DNA from: Anisakis pegreffii
Taxonomy: Eukaryota; Nematoda; Chromadorea; Rhabditida; Anisakidae
Length of the DNA: 64,000 bases
NCBI GenBank assembly: GCA_035041965.1
Contig: JAPYMA010001154.1
Location: forward strand, 62,001-126,000
Reading direction: 5' to 3'
Shown here in pieces: positions 1 through 11,300 of this stretch; the first letter of the stretch is position 1; every line of letters begins with the position of its first letter. The position numbers were made by a program, and so were the translations under genes. The notes under the pieces were generated by a model. It made no database searches and was not told the DNA's origin. It saw nothing but the letters and a program-made list of their open reading frames with translations.

Positions 1-75
1 ACAATTAGACTGATGTTGAAATGATAAATTGCATGTAGCCAATAGTCATCTTTAAAATGCACGTTTCGTTCGCGT

Positions 76-355
76 GGGTGTTCCCAACCTGTCGAGCTGC
101 CAACAAGAGGGGCTAGGTTTAGGTAAATGCGACAGGCGTTCCCCGCCTACCGGCAGTCTCGGCGAATCGGGGAGAAACAACTCAAAATATGCTAGCGATA
201 TTTACCCGAGTATCGCTAGCATTCATTCTTCGGAACATATGACGGGCGTTCCCGGCCCGGGAAAGGCGCCGATTTGACCGGGGATAAGGATTGCGCGTAA
301 CTTGGCCTGAGTAGTGTCTTCGTGCATTTGCTCAGGTAACGGGGGTTCCCGGACC
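76..355. repeat. Four dispersed copies of a GGNGTTCCC(N)(N)CC hairpin-like motif
   Basis: Copies lie at 76-89, 134-147, 244-257 and 341-355, all in the same orientation. Each has a short self-complementary core (for example GGCG-TTCCC-CGCC). They sit in a GC-richer island within AT-rich flanks. Function is unknown; a degenerate satellite, a transposon terminal region or a structured RNA are all possible. Confidence 0.45.
191..220. repeat. Perfect 10-bp inverted repeat, 10-nt spacer
   Basis: GCTAGCGATA at 191-200 and its exact reverse complement TATCGCTAGC at 211-220 flank a 10-nt loop. It lies inside the block of GGNGTTCCC motifs. Its length and symmetry suggest a selected hairpin or a mobile-element terminus rather than chance. 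Confidence 0.7.
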
Positions 356-680
356 CACCGTGCGCACTTTCCCTTAACAGGGGGGAATTGTAATCGGGTT
401 GACCATTGGCTGCAAACATGAAGTCATTTCACTCAGTTTTAATGTTACTAAATGCATTATAAGGGGAATTCTCTCAGGTGTTTGTGGTAACTCGCCGAAG
501 CTTATCTATTAGCTAGTGTCATGATGGCATTCATACAATTCTATGATAACATCCTTATTTCCCTTGCCAGTGCAGTTATTGTCTGTCATAAATGCTAATA
601 AGTTAGCTGATGACTTTAAGAAATCCATCCGAACGGGAGGTATTGATATATTCGTATAGGTATATTCCAAGCATATAGAT

Positions 681-1362
681 ATATTTCAATTGCTAATATT
701 AACAACTTTCATGAACTGTCTCGCATTCGAAAGGACGTTTCGATTCAACGTTGCAATTGGTTCGTCGAGGGAAGGTAATAAGTTGATAAATATTTTCTTA
801 TGTATTCTTTACTCCTTTTTACGTGGAACTTAGTTCCATGAAGTAGGTGAGAATGTTCACGGAATGATTCCTAAGTTTCTTAAATCCGTTGTTTGTCGGG
901 TTGCAGATTTAGACACTGCATTTTCTAGCTCCCTGTAGGTGTGCGAATGCAGTGAGTCCGGGAGAATGGGCTGATAACCCAAGGAGAAATCCTATCCCGG
1001 TTCCGGGTGAACCCGGCATCCGTACCGTCAGACTACCATTCTTTATGGACAGCGGCGGGGGACCTCGGGTTCTAGATAAATGTGATGTCTATGTCTTTGA
1101 CCAGTCAAGCAACTATTCAAAAAGATAGGAATCTTTTTGTAACATTTTCTTTTATTTGAGTTGTTTGGTTATAAGCATGTGAATATATTCCAATTACTAA
1201 TATTAAAAACTTTCATTAACTCAATGGCACTCGACTGTGTGGTTCGGTGGCATGAATGGTGGTTCAGCAGTAGAATACACGGTTCAACAAAATCGTTTAG
1301 CAGTCGCTGCAGTTGGTTCATCACGAAAAAGTAATAAGTTGATAAATATTTCCTTTCATATT
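681..1362. repeat. Diverged direct duplication (copy A 681-805, copy B 1185-1362)
   Basis: Copy A and copy B share two conserved blocks in the same order. The first is 681-716 against 1185-1220 (TTCAATTGCTAATATTAACA against TCCAATTACTAATATTAAAA). The second ends in GTAATAAGTTGATAAATAT (about 776-794 and 1331-1349). Copy B has an insertion of about 45 bp between the blocks. Either a partial tandem duplication or two insertions of one repeat family would explain it. Confidence 0.65.
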
Positions 1363-2300
1363 TATGAGTTCAGAATATTTTTATCCTTGATTTACCAGTT
1401 GTTTACTCCACAATTGTTTTTTTTGAGCAGGGAATGTTTCTTAGGCAACGTTTTTTTGCAGATACTAGGATCTGAGGTGGCTAGGTTTCGGCCCAATAAA
1501 ACCCAACGGCCCTCTTTAGGGCCACCAAGACGATAAACCAAACTTTGTTCATTTCTTTCTCAACGTATCGTCTCTTTTAAGAGACTCTATGAACGCTTAG
1601 CCACAGGATATCCCTGCTTCATAAAATTAGAATATTCAGCGGCTTTTAATTTCATGTGAAACTCGATGAGTTTTATTAAAATCTGCATGGCTTTCTTCTT
1701 TGCTATAATGCTTAAGTTTTCTTCCAAATGCATGCTGTGCAATGAATCTGCGCTTCCCGTATCCTTTGTTTATCCTTCATTAGTTTTTTTGTTTCGAACG
1801 CAGTATTAGGTTAGGTAACCGAAGTCAGTCGTTTAGGGTAATTGCATAGGTTTCGTTGGATTCATTCCGAATGAATCATACGCTATAATTGTTAGAAAGA
1901 TTGTTCTATGGTTATATCTGAAGATAACAAATTTAGAACTTCAGAGCAGTGTTCTACTTTATGTGTTGGATTCGTCAGTTTGCCGCAATGGAGCCGTATT
2001 CTGCTTTTTTGTTGCTGCTTTAGTATATGTGATATGACGTTAATGTGATAAGTTGCATGATTTGATGTGATATATGTTGCTATGTGATATATTTTGTATG
2101 TTGTGATGTCTTATACGTTGTGATGCCTCATTTATTGTGTGCTGTGATATTTTTCAATTTGCATTTTTGATGTGGTTTATGTGAAAAGTGTAAAAGGTTT
2201 GGGGAGGGGGGTGTTGTTATTTTTCGTTTATTTTTGTTGTCGTTATTTGTTTCTTTTGTTGTTTTGTTTGTTTGTTTATTGGTATTGTTGTTTTTCGTTT

Positions 2301-2365
2301 TTGAAAGAGCTCTTGAGGAACTTCGTCTTCCGGCCACCTTCGTGTGGTTATAAGAGCTCTTTCAA
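2301..2365. repeat. 14-bp perfect inverted repeat enclosing a GC-rich loop
   Basis: TTGAAAGAGCTCTT (2301-2314) is exactly complementary to AAGAGCTCTTTCAA (2352-2365). The 37-nt loop contains a second small stem (CCAC-CTTC-GTGG around 2334-2346). It would fold as a two-tier hairpin in RNA or a cruciform in DNA. Confidence 0.7.
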
Positions 2366-2727
2366 TCGGTACTGCCCGGCTAGTGAAAGATTTTCGCTTT
2401 TTGTATTTTGTGTTAGACATTGTTTACGGATGAATTGATCAAAAATTATCTTTTGAGTGGTGAAATTTGGGTCGCCAGTAACGGGGACGTGTTCACTAGC
2501 TAGGTGGTACCACCTGATTTCCAGTTCAGACCAGAGATTGAGGCTGTCGATGTTTTTGTGAGACTTGGAAGGGTTTGCATAGGTTCATTTTCATGGGATA
2601 GCACAGCCATCACTCTGGTGCTTTGGGTAGTAAATGGTTGCTTGTCAGCTCGGATCAGTGAGGGCTGATAAGACGTTTTCTACCCGAAGATGCGTTCGAA
2701 CTGGAAGTCAGGCTTTTTTTCTTCTGT

Positions 2728-2782
2728 GGGGCGCTGACCGCGAAACGGCACTTCGGCACCCGTCTAGCGGTCAGTGGGCCCC
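2728..2782. repeat. Compound GC-rich hairpin
   Basis: GGGGC (2728-2732) pairs with GCCCC (2778-2782) and CTGACCGC (2734-2741) with GCGGTCAG (2767-2774), leaving a 25-nt loop with further complementarity (ACGG/CCGT). It is one of several strong hairpins between 2300 and 3220. Confidence 0.6.
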
Positions 2783-3188
2783 TAAAAACGGTCAGGGTGG
2801 GTCGTCTGTGACGGTTATTTCTAAAAATTTTAAAATTCCCGCATTTGAAAACATACCAATTTATAGAGCAGTGAGACATTGCCACATTTGGCACAAAGGC
2901 AAATTCGTATTGTTTGTTCTTTTTATTCATTTATTTTAATATTTTTATCCGTTTCTTATACTTCATAAGATGTAGGGCGAATGTTACTCAAGAAAATGCA
3001 ATAAGGAAATACTAAGGAGCAAGTTTTCCGCATAGCCAACCGAGTTATGCCGTGGCTCAGGTTGTAACCTTTCGTTTGTGAGTCGTTTAGGTTGAAAATC
3101 GTGTTGTTCACAATAGTGTTCGTTAGGGTGCAACTTTTTTTGGCCAGTGGACTTCGTCGTCAGAGCAAAGTGGCCAGGAAATTGCCCT

Positions 3189-3214
3189 CTGTCGGGGATC
3201 TCGTCCTCCGACAG
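3189..3214. repeat. 7-bp hairpin with extended inner stem
   Basis: CTGTCGG (3189-3195) and CCGACAG (3208-3214) are complementary; the inner GGA/TCC adds three pairs past a single-base bulge. A diverged direct repeat of about 40 bp flanks this zone (near 2981-3022 and 3246-3283, both with TACTCAAGA and ATGCAATA). Confidence 0.5.
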
Positions 3215-4660
3215 GAACACGCATAATAGGATGCACAGGGGAATTCTACTCAAGACCATGCAATATAATGTAAGGAGTGAAGTATTCGGTCGATTGATAT
3301 TGAATGTATACGATTGATCTTGCACTATAAACGACTGCAATCTTGAAAACAGTCGGTATTTTTTGCCTTTTCAGAAACTTCAAAATCACGTTTTTATTTG
3401 TTTGTCTGCGAAGTTTTGTCATTTTACTGTTTTATTCTAATTGTTGTATGCACATGAAATTTTTTCGTATTTTCAGTTTTATATCGTTCGTTTGTTGTTT
3501 TGTTTCCGTTCCTGAATGACTTTATTCAACTTTTCGTTGCTGATTTGAATCTACCAAATTTTGTGTATTTATTTTTCTATATATGACATTTTTTGAGATC
3601 TGATATTTGATTTTCATATTGTCATGTATCTACTTTCACATAGTTGTTGGTTTGTTTCTTTTGGTAAACAAAAGATCAATTGTATAACATTCCTTGTTAT
3701 CGTTTTCAAATATTTACGTCTTTTCAGCGCGAATTATAAGAAATATAAGTTGATTGTGAGCATTGAAAAGAGTTTTTTCTTTCGAATTCTGGGGCTTTTT
3801 GTCGTGAATTCGCTTTGATTTTGAATGCTTAGTCGTCATTCATTATTCATGTAATTTCAATAACTCGCAAGTAACGATTGGTTGTTCTTGATTAATCCAT
3901 CGCATTAATTCATTGGAATATTTGATACGTTTGTTGATCGTTAAATAAAGAGTTTATAGGTGCTCTTCAAAGAGTGCATAGCACATACCACATTAAATTT
4001 CGTAATCGGCTGATGGGTATTGAAGCTGAAATTCATTGGATGGGAATTATTACGAGTTGATTGAACGATTCATACTGACAAAACATGTGGCCTCAAGCAG
4101 AATATAACATGAATACAATGGAACGTTAATTATCATCACTACTTTTGCATTTGCATAAGATTTCCAGTGACATTCATATTGTGATAATGAATATTTAATG
4201 AATTCATGATACTGACGAAGAGAAGGAGTCATGTAAGCATCAAAGTGAAATGGTATTACTGAGTGGATTCAAAGCATGCAAGTTACTGATGAACTTCATT
4301 TGAATATCACCACCTTCAGATGATATAAGATGTGTATGTATACTCGAATAGCAACAATAAATTTTTTATTGACTAGAAATATGAAATTATTAAATCCACA
4401 TGCAACTGTGATTTTGTCCAAAATTTCCGTAATAACAATAATAATTATTATTAGTATAATTATAATATGTTTTCTTCGTATAGAATGTTTACACAAATAG
4501 TGTCAAGATAAGAACGGATTCATATGAATGAACAAACGGCGATGCGAATCAACGCAAAACACAGCTCAACATTAGAACAACCGTATTTCAAAAGCGAGAA
4601 GAAGGAAGCTATCAGCAAACTTTTAAAAGTAAAAGAAACTTTTACATATATATGTGAAAT

Positions 4661-5654
4661 TTATTTATTAAAAAGCAATACGACAACTTCATTTGTTTGT
4701 TCAATGAAAATCACAATGTGAAATAATATAACTAGACAGAAAAGTAAATCCATACAAATAAATGGCACAATAATAATTCTTTCAAGTGCGACTGTAACAA
4801 GGCAGCTTTCAATTTGACGCTTTAGAGTTCCGTTTGATACAAAAGAATGAACGAGTGAAATGAGAAACAAAATAAAAGCGACGATACGGTATCATATCAA
4901 AATGAAATATATAATAAGCAACAATATTTACAATTAAGCGATTAATATTAGTTCGAAGAACACGACCGATTGCAAAACAGTCACTGAATGCGGCCATAAG
5001 TTTTCGTCAGAAGAACGGTAATGTAGCAAGCATCCAATGGAAAAAGCATAGCAACTGTGGTGAGGTTGGCAGCAGCCAATTGAACAACCAAACGCACAGT
5101 TGATTTAAGAAAGTGCCGTAATCGGTTACACATTCCTTGATAGGAATAAGCCGTACTGAATTGCCTGCATCACATCTGGTGGCCCAGCAGCATAGCCAAC
5201 CAAATCAACAACATTTCAGACAACAGTATGGCAAAAATTCGAACCGATAAAGAATTGGATGAATGCATGCACATTAGGAATCGCACACAGCACCGCTTTC
5301 AGTTAGCATTCGAAAACATTTGTCACATTGCTTATAAATAGTTACAAATATAACGTGATGAAAAACGAAATAGTTTCAACTGAAATGAGCGCAAAAATGA
5401 AGAAAAAACAAGGAGAAAATGGCCAAACCGTGAACAAATAATGAAGAAATTATCAACAAAATAGAATGAATACAACTTGTAATATTATTTAGAATAGCAA
5501 TATAATTTAGAAGCAATAATAAAAAATTCTTTGATAGATGAAATACGATATCAGGCACAAAATATAGCACCAATAAGCACACACATGAAACGAGGAGACA
5601 GCTGAAAGGATAGTAAGTTTTTAAAAATTTGGACAAATCCAGTAAGGCATTCAT
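4661..5654 (-). pseudogene. Possible remnants of a hydrophobic membrane-protein gene (unassigned)
   Basis: Several minus-strand reading frames encode membrane-like peptides in series. Around 5654-5400 there is a hydrophobic run (SCLLVSCVCLLVLYFV). Around 5209-5130 there is VDLVGYAAGPPDVMQAIQYG. In a second frame, about 5137-4980, there is LVVQLAAANLTTVAMLFPLD followed by ACYITVLLTK. Around 4870-4661 there is CLVTVALERIIIV and another hydrophobic run. Frame changes and stops separate them and no clean splice set was found. They could be decayed seven-pass receptor exons, a decayed transporter, or chance in AT-rich DNA. No family can be named. Confidence 0.2.
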
Positions 5655-5897
5655 AGCTGAAGAAGTGTTATGCGTTGCACGTTGAAATAATACATTATTG
5701 GTCGTTTATATACATCATTTTTTCGTGTACTGAATACGATGATGCATAAGAAGGCACAGTATTTTGAATATGCTAAATCAAAGGCAACTGGGCGATAACT
5801 TCAAGTTGAGCTCGATTTAGAAATGAAATGATGATGATAGAAGTATCTAATGTCATGAATAAACTGTCGTCCGCTTGGCTCGTTGAGATCGTTTTTT

Positions 5898-8366
5898 TTA
5901 TCTGGTCTGAATGGTAAGTTTTGCTTGGCATTGTGCAGCTCCCATTGCGTTTCGAATAGTTATAGAGTAGTTGCCAGCGTTCGCCATTGCAATTCGTTGA
6001 ATTTCCAATGTCGCTTTGTTACCCACCAATGAAATCTACAACAAAGTAGTCACAGTCGTCAAACTAACTTTCACATTTCGAAGTGATTCCAAAAACTTTA
6101 TTAATTCTACTTTTTGAGTACGGTATTAAACTCGTAAATGACTGATCAGTTTACCTTATGGTCACGACCATTATAGATTGGCTTTCCATTGAATTGCCAC
6201 GCCACACTTGGTTGTGGATCACCAGAAATTTCAGCGACAAACTTTACCGTATGTCCTGTAATCAATCACATCGCTGAAAGCATCCTTCAAGTTTTATCAC
6301 ATTTCATAAGAAACTCGAAAGCAACCGAGTCCTCTATAAGCAGTTGCCATCCAATCGAAAAATGAAGATCCATGAATTTAATGTGAATTACCAGGTCGAG
6401 CGGTAATATCAGAAAGTTTTGAGATGAATTGCGGCGATCCAGATAGCGGTTTTGTTTTTGGTGGTGGCTGAGGGGGACCTGCTTTGGCACCAGTTTTGGT
6501 AGCAATAACTTGGCGAGCAGCTCCAGTTTTCGCTAAAATCAATGTTTTTTTTAGTATTTGACAACAGAGTCGCTGATCTGTGAAGGAATCAAACACAGAT
6601 AGGTGAAGTACATCAGAAATCGAATCGACTATCAAAACCACTCAAACATATTTGCTAGTCGCACAAGACGGTGAATCATGCACCACTTTTTGTACATTCA
6701 AAATACTCACTACAATTTCACGATGCAATGCTTAACGTCGAGAATCGAACACTGCTATCAATAGAATGTGAAGAAAACTTGATTAAAACGGAAGAAATGA
6801 ATGTAAAAGCAGATATAACGCACGTGATAATGTCAGGTTAGCCACGCTTATTGCTTTACCAGCTGGATTGGATGCTTCAACTTTGTATTCAGCAACATCT
6901 TCGTGATAGCATTGGCTGATGCGGAACACCGCCTCACCATGTGCTTGCGTTAACGTAAGGAATTTACTCTCCTTGACTGGTTCGTTATTACGGTACCATC
7001 GAATCACAGGATCTCAAATAAGCATAAAAAATGGTCAGCATTCTTGTCGATGAAATTGAACTCAATGAATATGATTGACAGCAGAGCACATTAGGGTAAT
7101 AAAGCGAATGCGTTGATCGTACAAGCCTATATATGTATGTGACGGAATACATTACCAGGTGATCCTGTGTATTTGATCCGGAACTCTGCTGGTCCGCCTT
7201 CCTGAGCTATGACCGGTTGAATTTGGGACTGGAAACGTGGTGCTTCCAGTCGTGGTCCTACTTCGGCTCCTTGACCGGTTGTCGCTAGGATAATATTCAA
7301 ACGAGCCTTGCACCTTAATAACGACATCCGATATTATCTAGAACCTGTTGATGTCGGCGAAAAGGCTACAAGCCTGTGTTCAGCGGTACATTCAAAATGC
7401 TCATTTGAACTGATCATTCTGTCCCATCACCGTTCAACAAAACGTTATCTAAGTAATGCGGGAAGCACGAGGTGAGCGGTTGCTATCATATGTTTAAGTA
7501 ATGGTAATGCCTTCTGTGCTTGCAATAATTAAGAGTGGCTAGCACATAATAGAAACTAAAGGAGCACAATGTTACCTAGCCTCTCCAGCCGCGTTCTTTG
7601 CGACACATTCATAAACACCTCCATCCTGTGGCAGGGTATCGGTGAGTCTCAACGAATGCTTCTCACCATCCTGTATGATTTGATATCGACCATCGTTTGG
7701 TAGTTGTTTCCCATCCTGAAATATTCACGACCGATATTTCACATATTAATCTCACTGTTTCTCCACCTTATGAGAATCTACTTTTTTTCGCCTGAACGAT
7801 GACGACGTATCAAAGGCCATGAAAACCCTTTGGGGAAATGTACCTTGAACCAACTGGTTGATGGCTCTGGTGTTCCAGCAACAACACATGTGAACACTGA
7901 CGGTGAATTTTGCTGAATCCTTAAATCGTTGATTCGTTGTTTGAAACTGGGCGCTATTCCACGATCAACTGGTTTAGCAACGGTCAGATTGGCCATTGAT
8001 TCAACCGTACCGGCAACATTTTCGATACGACACACATATTCACCCGAATATTCTGGTTTCAACTTCGAAATGGACAGTGTTGATCCGGTATTTGTTGTGT
8101 TCACCTGAAAAATAAAGCAACAATCCTTATCGACGTCACTGAAAATATCTCACGGATGAAGGATCACTGAAAGAAAATCAAACCTGGAACTCGAAGCTTG
8201 GTTTAATTTCCTTTCCATCTCTTAGCCAAGTGACAGTCATCGGATGTGCACCATCGAATCCACAGAAGAATCGCGCGTTTCGGCCGAGGTCCACTTGAAC
8301 CGGCTTCAACTGTTGCGTGACTTGAGGAGGAGGCTTATGTGTCTGACCCATCTTTGTTGGTTGAGG
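5898..8366 (-). CDS. ketn-1: ketn-1 exons 84-91: C-terminal Ig31-Ig34 and stop
   Basis: Exons: 8184-8366, 7844-8104, 7576-7715, 7156-7313, 6824-7012, 6392-6532, 6155-6255, 5898-6035. Ig31 (about 4639-4730): FFCGFDG, MTVTWLRDGK, YSGEYVCRIENVAG. Ig32: FTCVVAG, STSWFKDGK, DGGVYECVAKNAAG. Ig33: FRIKYTG, VIRWYRNNE, AEYKVEASNPAG, without either disulfide Cys. A Thr/Lys/Pro spacer (PPQPPPKTKPLSG) precedes Ig34: VKFVAEISG, VAWQFNGKP, NAGNYSITIRNAMG. These are ordinary I-set domains, unlike the central repeats. The acceptor of exon 87 is TTAAG at 7314-7318, chosen because it rebuilds GEARCKARLNII. Exon 88 ends at gtgcgt (6823-6818), in phase 1. The stop TAA is at 5900-5898. A weak TATAAA-type polyadenylation hexamer lies near 5710-5705. 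Confidence 0.9.
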
Positions 8367-11300
8367 CTAAATGATAGCGAGCGATAGGAAATTCTCAAAC
8401 AAAAATGTTCAAAAACGAAAGGAACACCACATTCAGCCAACGTGATATTCAGATTACATTGAAGGTACGAACGAACGAAAAACAATCACAAATGTTCTTC
8501 TTCCCATGCGCAAGCAACAACACTAACCGAAATGAATTGATTCGGAATAATGAAAACAAGAGTAATCTGAACAAGGAAAACAAGATCCTGAGACATGAGA
8601 ACCCAAATATGTGATCTTGAAATATGCTCAATTCAGTTGATGTGATACGCGTCAAGAAAAACTGAGGACAACGGACAAGGAGTAGTCAGCGGAAAACTTA
8701 CAGTTGAATTGAAGTTATCAATTGAGAACGTTTAAAATAATGAAAATCATGCACAAACAAACGATGTGCATACACGAATGATATGGTATCCGATAACTCG
8801 CTCGGCGCGTCGTGGACTGTAATCGAAACGTGTCGTTTTAGTATCGCTACCGTCTGTATCAGGATCGTTAATATTGATTTCGATTGTTGAGTGTTCAACA
8901 TGTTCACGATAAGTTTGATAGAGAACTCGATGCTGAACGTGAATTAAAACACAACTTCAAAAAACATTCAACATCACAAGAACATGCTTTCAACGAAACC
9001 AATAAAACAAAGTGAAAACAAATAAACGGAAACACTCTCCATATCACCAGTTAATTTGAAATATCACAACATACAACGCATGAGACAACAAAAGCCCGAA
9101 CATAGTACTAATATCTCGCAGTAGACTAGGGACCCATGATTACTCTTACTAATGTCGGAAAATGATAACAGTAAATGAAACTGAAGTGAATTCGGCTACT
9201 TTCAGCGATATTAGAGAATGGTAATGAAATAGACTTCAGAATAAACGAAAACTGCATGCATTTTCGAGGGAATCGCTCGGATAAGCCATGCAAATTACTC
9301 ACAGATGACATAGTAAGATATATGGAATACATTAATTATAAAAAATGCAAGCATCTGCATATTTTCGTGCAATAAACTCACTTTTGAGGATATTGTTGAC
9401 TCAGCAACTTTTCTGTAACAATACGAATCATTAGTTGGTGGGTATATTCGTTTCATGCGAAATCGCAAATCAGTAACAACTGAGCAATAAATATGAGTTG
9501 TAATTGGTGGAAAAACATTTTGCTTCGTTTCCTCTCATTTACGGATTCTAGAAACACACCAAAAGTCGCTGTAAATGCTTACCCTTTGACAACTGGTGGA
9601 ATATCTTTGAGAGGTTCGCTTTCTATAGTTGGTGCTTCCGATGGTTTGATCACCTTTGTGTGGAACTTCTGCTTGATTTGCACTTGATCTTTGGCAGGTA
9701 CTGATACCTGAAGCGATCACTCGATAACGCATTTGGGAATAACGACAATTCAGCTAAAGACAATTAATGAATGGATATCAAACGGAAAAATATCGAATGA
9801 GTATTGCGAAGTGAAGACGAGTGGTACCTCTTTAGGTACTTCTGGTCCTTGCACAACAGGAGCCAATTTCGCTTTGTCCTTCTCAATTTCAACGTGTCCA
9901 ATTTCGGTTGGAGGATTCGGTTTTGCAGCCTTCAAATGAATTTGGTCTCTAGCTGGGAGTTCGCTTCTTTTCTCAGGCTCAGCCATACGATTGAATCTAA
10001 AATGAGAATTCGATTTTTACTCTAAATTTCAAAATGAATTACAACTTTGAAAAATTCGGATTTCTAGCAGCGTTCTCAGCGAATACACTGTTAGGCATAA
10101 ATAACAATTAGGATTAACACCATTTCACAATTGCTCCAAAAACACCGTCACACAACAGAAACCCATATGATAGATTCAAAACATTAACAGATGAAGGTTC
10201 TCGGAATAAAATCGCAAGTTGCTTGTGATGTTGTTCAGTATCAACTCACTAACCTTCCTTCAACATCGCCCAGTTTTTTGTCGGTTGCCCATGATGGTTG
10301 CGGTACTGCAGCGCCAGTCGGGATGGACGGCTTTTCGGTTTTAGGTATCTGCTTCAACTGAACACTTTCCATCGCCTCTTTCGGCGGCTCATATTTCGAG
10401 ATTTGTCCAGGTTTAAGTGCAACTGAAGGCAGCTCCATACCTTTAAATGTTGGTTTTGCTGTCTCTACCTGAAACGTGAACAATTCACAAGTGATTCGAT
10501 GAAAGCAGAAATGTATTGCCAATTTTAGTTAGATTTAATATCGCCTTCCGTTCCATATCTTCTTCGGATCAATAACTCGATAGCAAATGCCAGAAACGTG
10601 CTAAAATATGCGAATTGTTAAAGAGTTTTCTTGACTGTTCTTACATATGTCAATTGATCGTAGAATTGATCATCTTTTGGTCGAGTGAACTTGCCCATTA
10701 GTTCCTCGCTTTCTAGCGGTTCAATAGGCGAATGGGCTCGTTCAACCTTCCTCAATTTTTGCTGATCAGGACGAGGAGCACTTTCGAATGCTTCGCCTAA
10801 CTTACCCAACGTTTCCTGAAACAAGCGATCATGACTGAAATAATGTTTGGCTGATACCTGTTATAAGACTTTCATAATTACATGACATCAATGCCACAGT
10901 CTAGGAACCACGTTTTTGTGCAGATAACTCATGTGAATTACCTTCTGCCAACTGATTTCTCTTTGTTGTAACTCTTCGATTGTTTTGAATGACGTTGGTT
11001 TCAGCTTCAGCTGACGGAAGTCTTTCTTCTGGAATACATCCAGTATTGCTGATGCCATCATCTCTCCCTCTGAATTCTTTGCGATAACCACGATCTGCAA
11101 CATGAAGTCAAGAAATGCCATGCAATGATTACTTAAGTCCTTGTTCCAAATGTATGCTTTCGAAAAGATCGATCGACAAAAACCATTTTAGCTATGGGCA
11201 ATTAGCAGCACTTAATTGTGATCTTCTTTTGGTTCCACTTCATAGGTGAAGCAAATTTTGAGTTGAACAGGCCTTCCATATAAACACTTCATTCAGTCAA

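Larger units (their letters stand above)
1..5897. other. Region downstream of ketn-1: no intact gene; repetitive, hairpin-rich left third
   Basis: Positions 1 to about 3,400 are patchy in composition. GC-richer islands carry many inverted repeats (1-420, 880-1080, 2460-2800, 3020-3220) within AT-rich DNA. From about 3,400 to 4,650 it is plain AT-rich sequence. From about 4,660 to 5,660 the minus strand has several overlapping hydrophobic ORFs, annotated separately. The many short ORFs here show no recognisable domain. I see no tRNA, rRNA or spliced-leader gene. Confidence 0.6.

Noticed and set aside
74..277. 67-codon frames on both strands in the GC-rich left island
   Set aside because: They are a consequence of GC-rich repeats with few stops. 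There is no ATG-led conserved protein and the sequence is better explained as hairpin-forming repeat DNA.
8405..8655. Paired open frames on both strands as a gene inside intron 83
   Set aside because: Both are low-complexity Asn/Lys or Phe/Leu-rich products of AT-rich sequence with no domain; the region is an intron between two phase-matched kettin exons.
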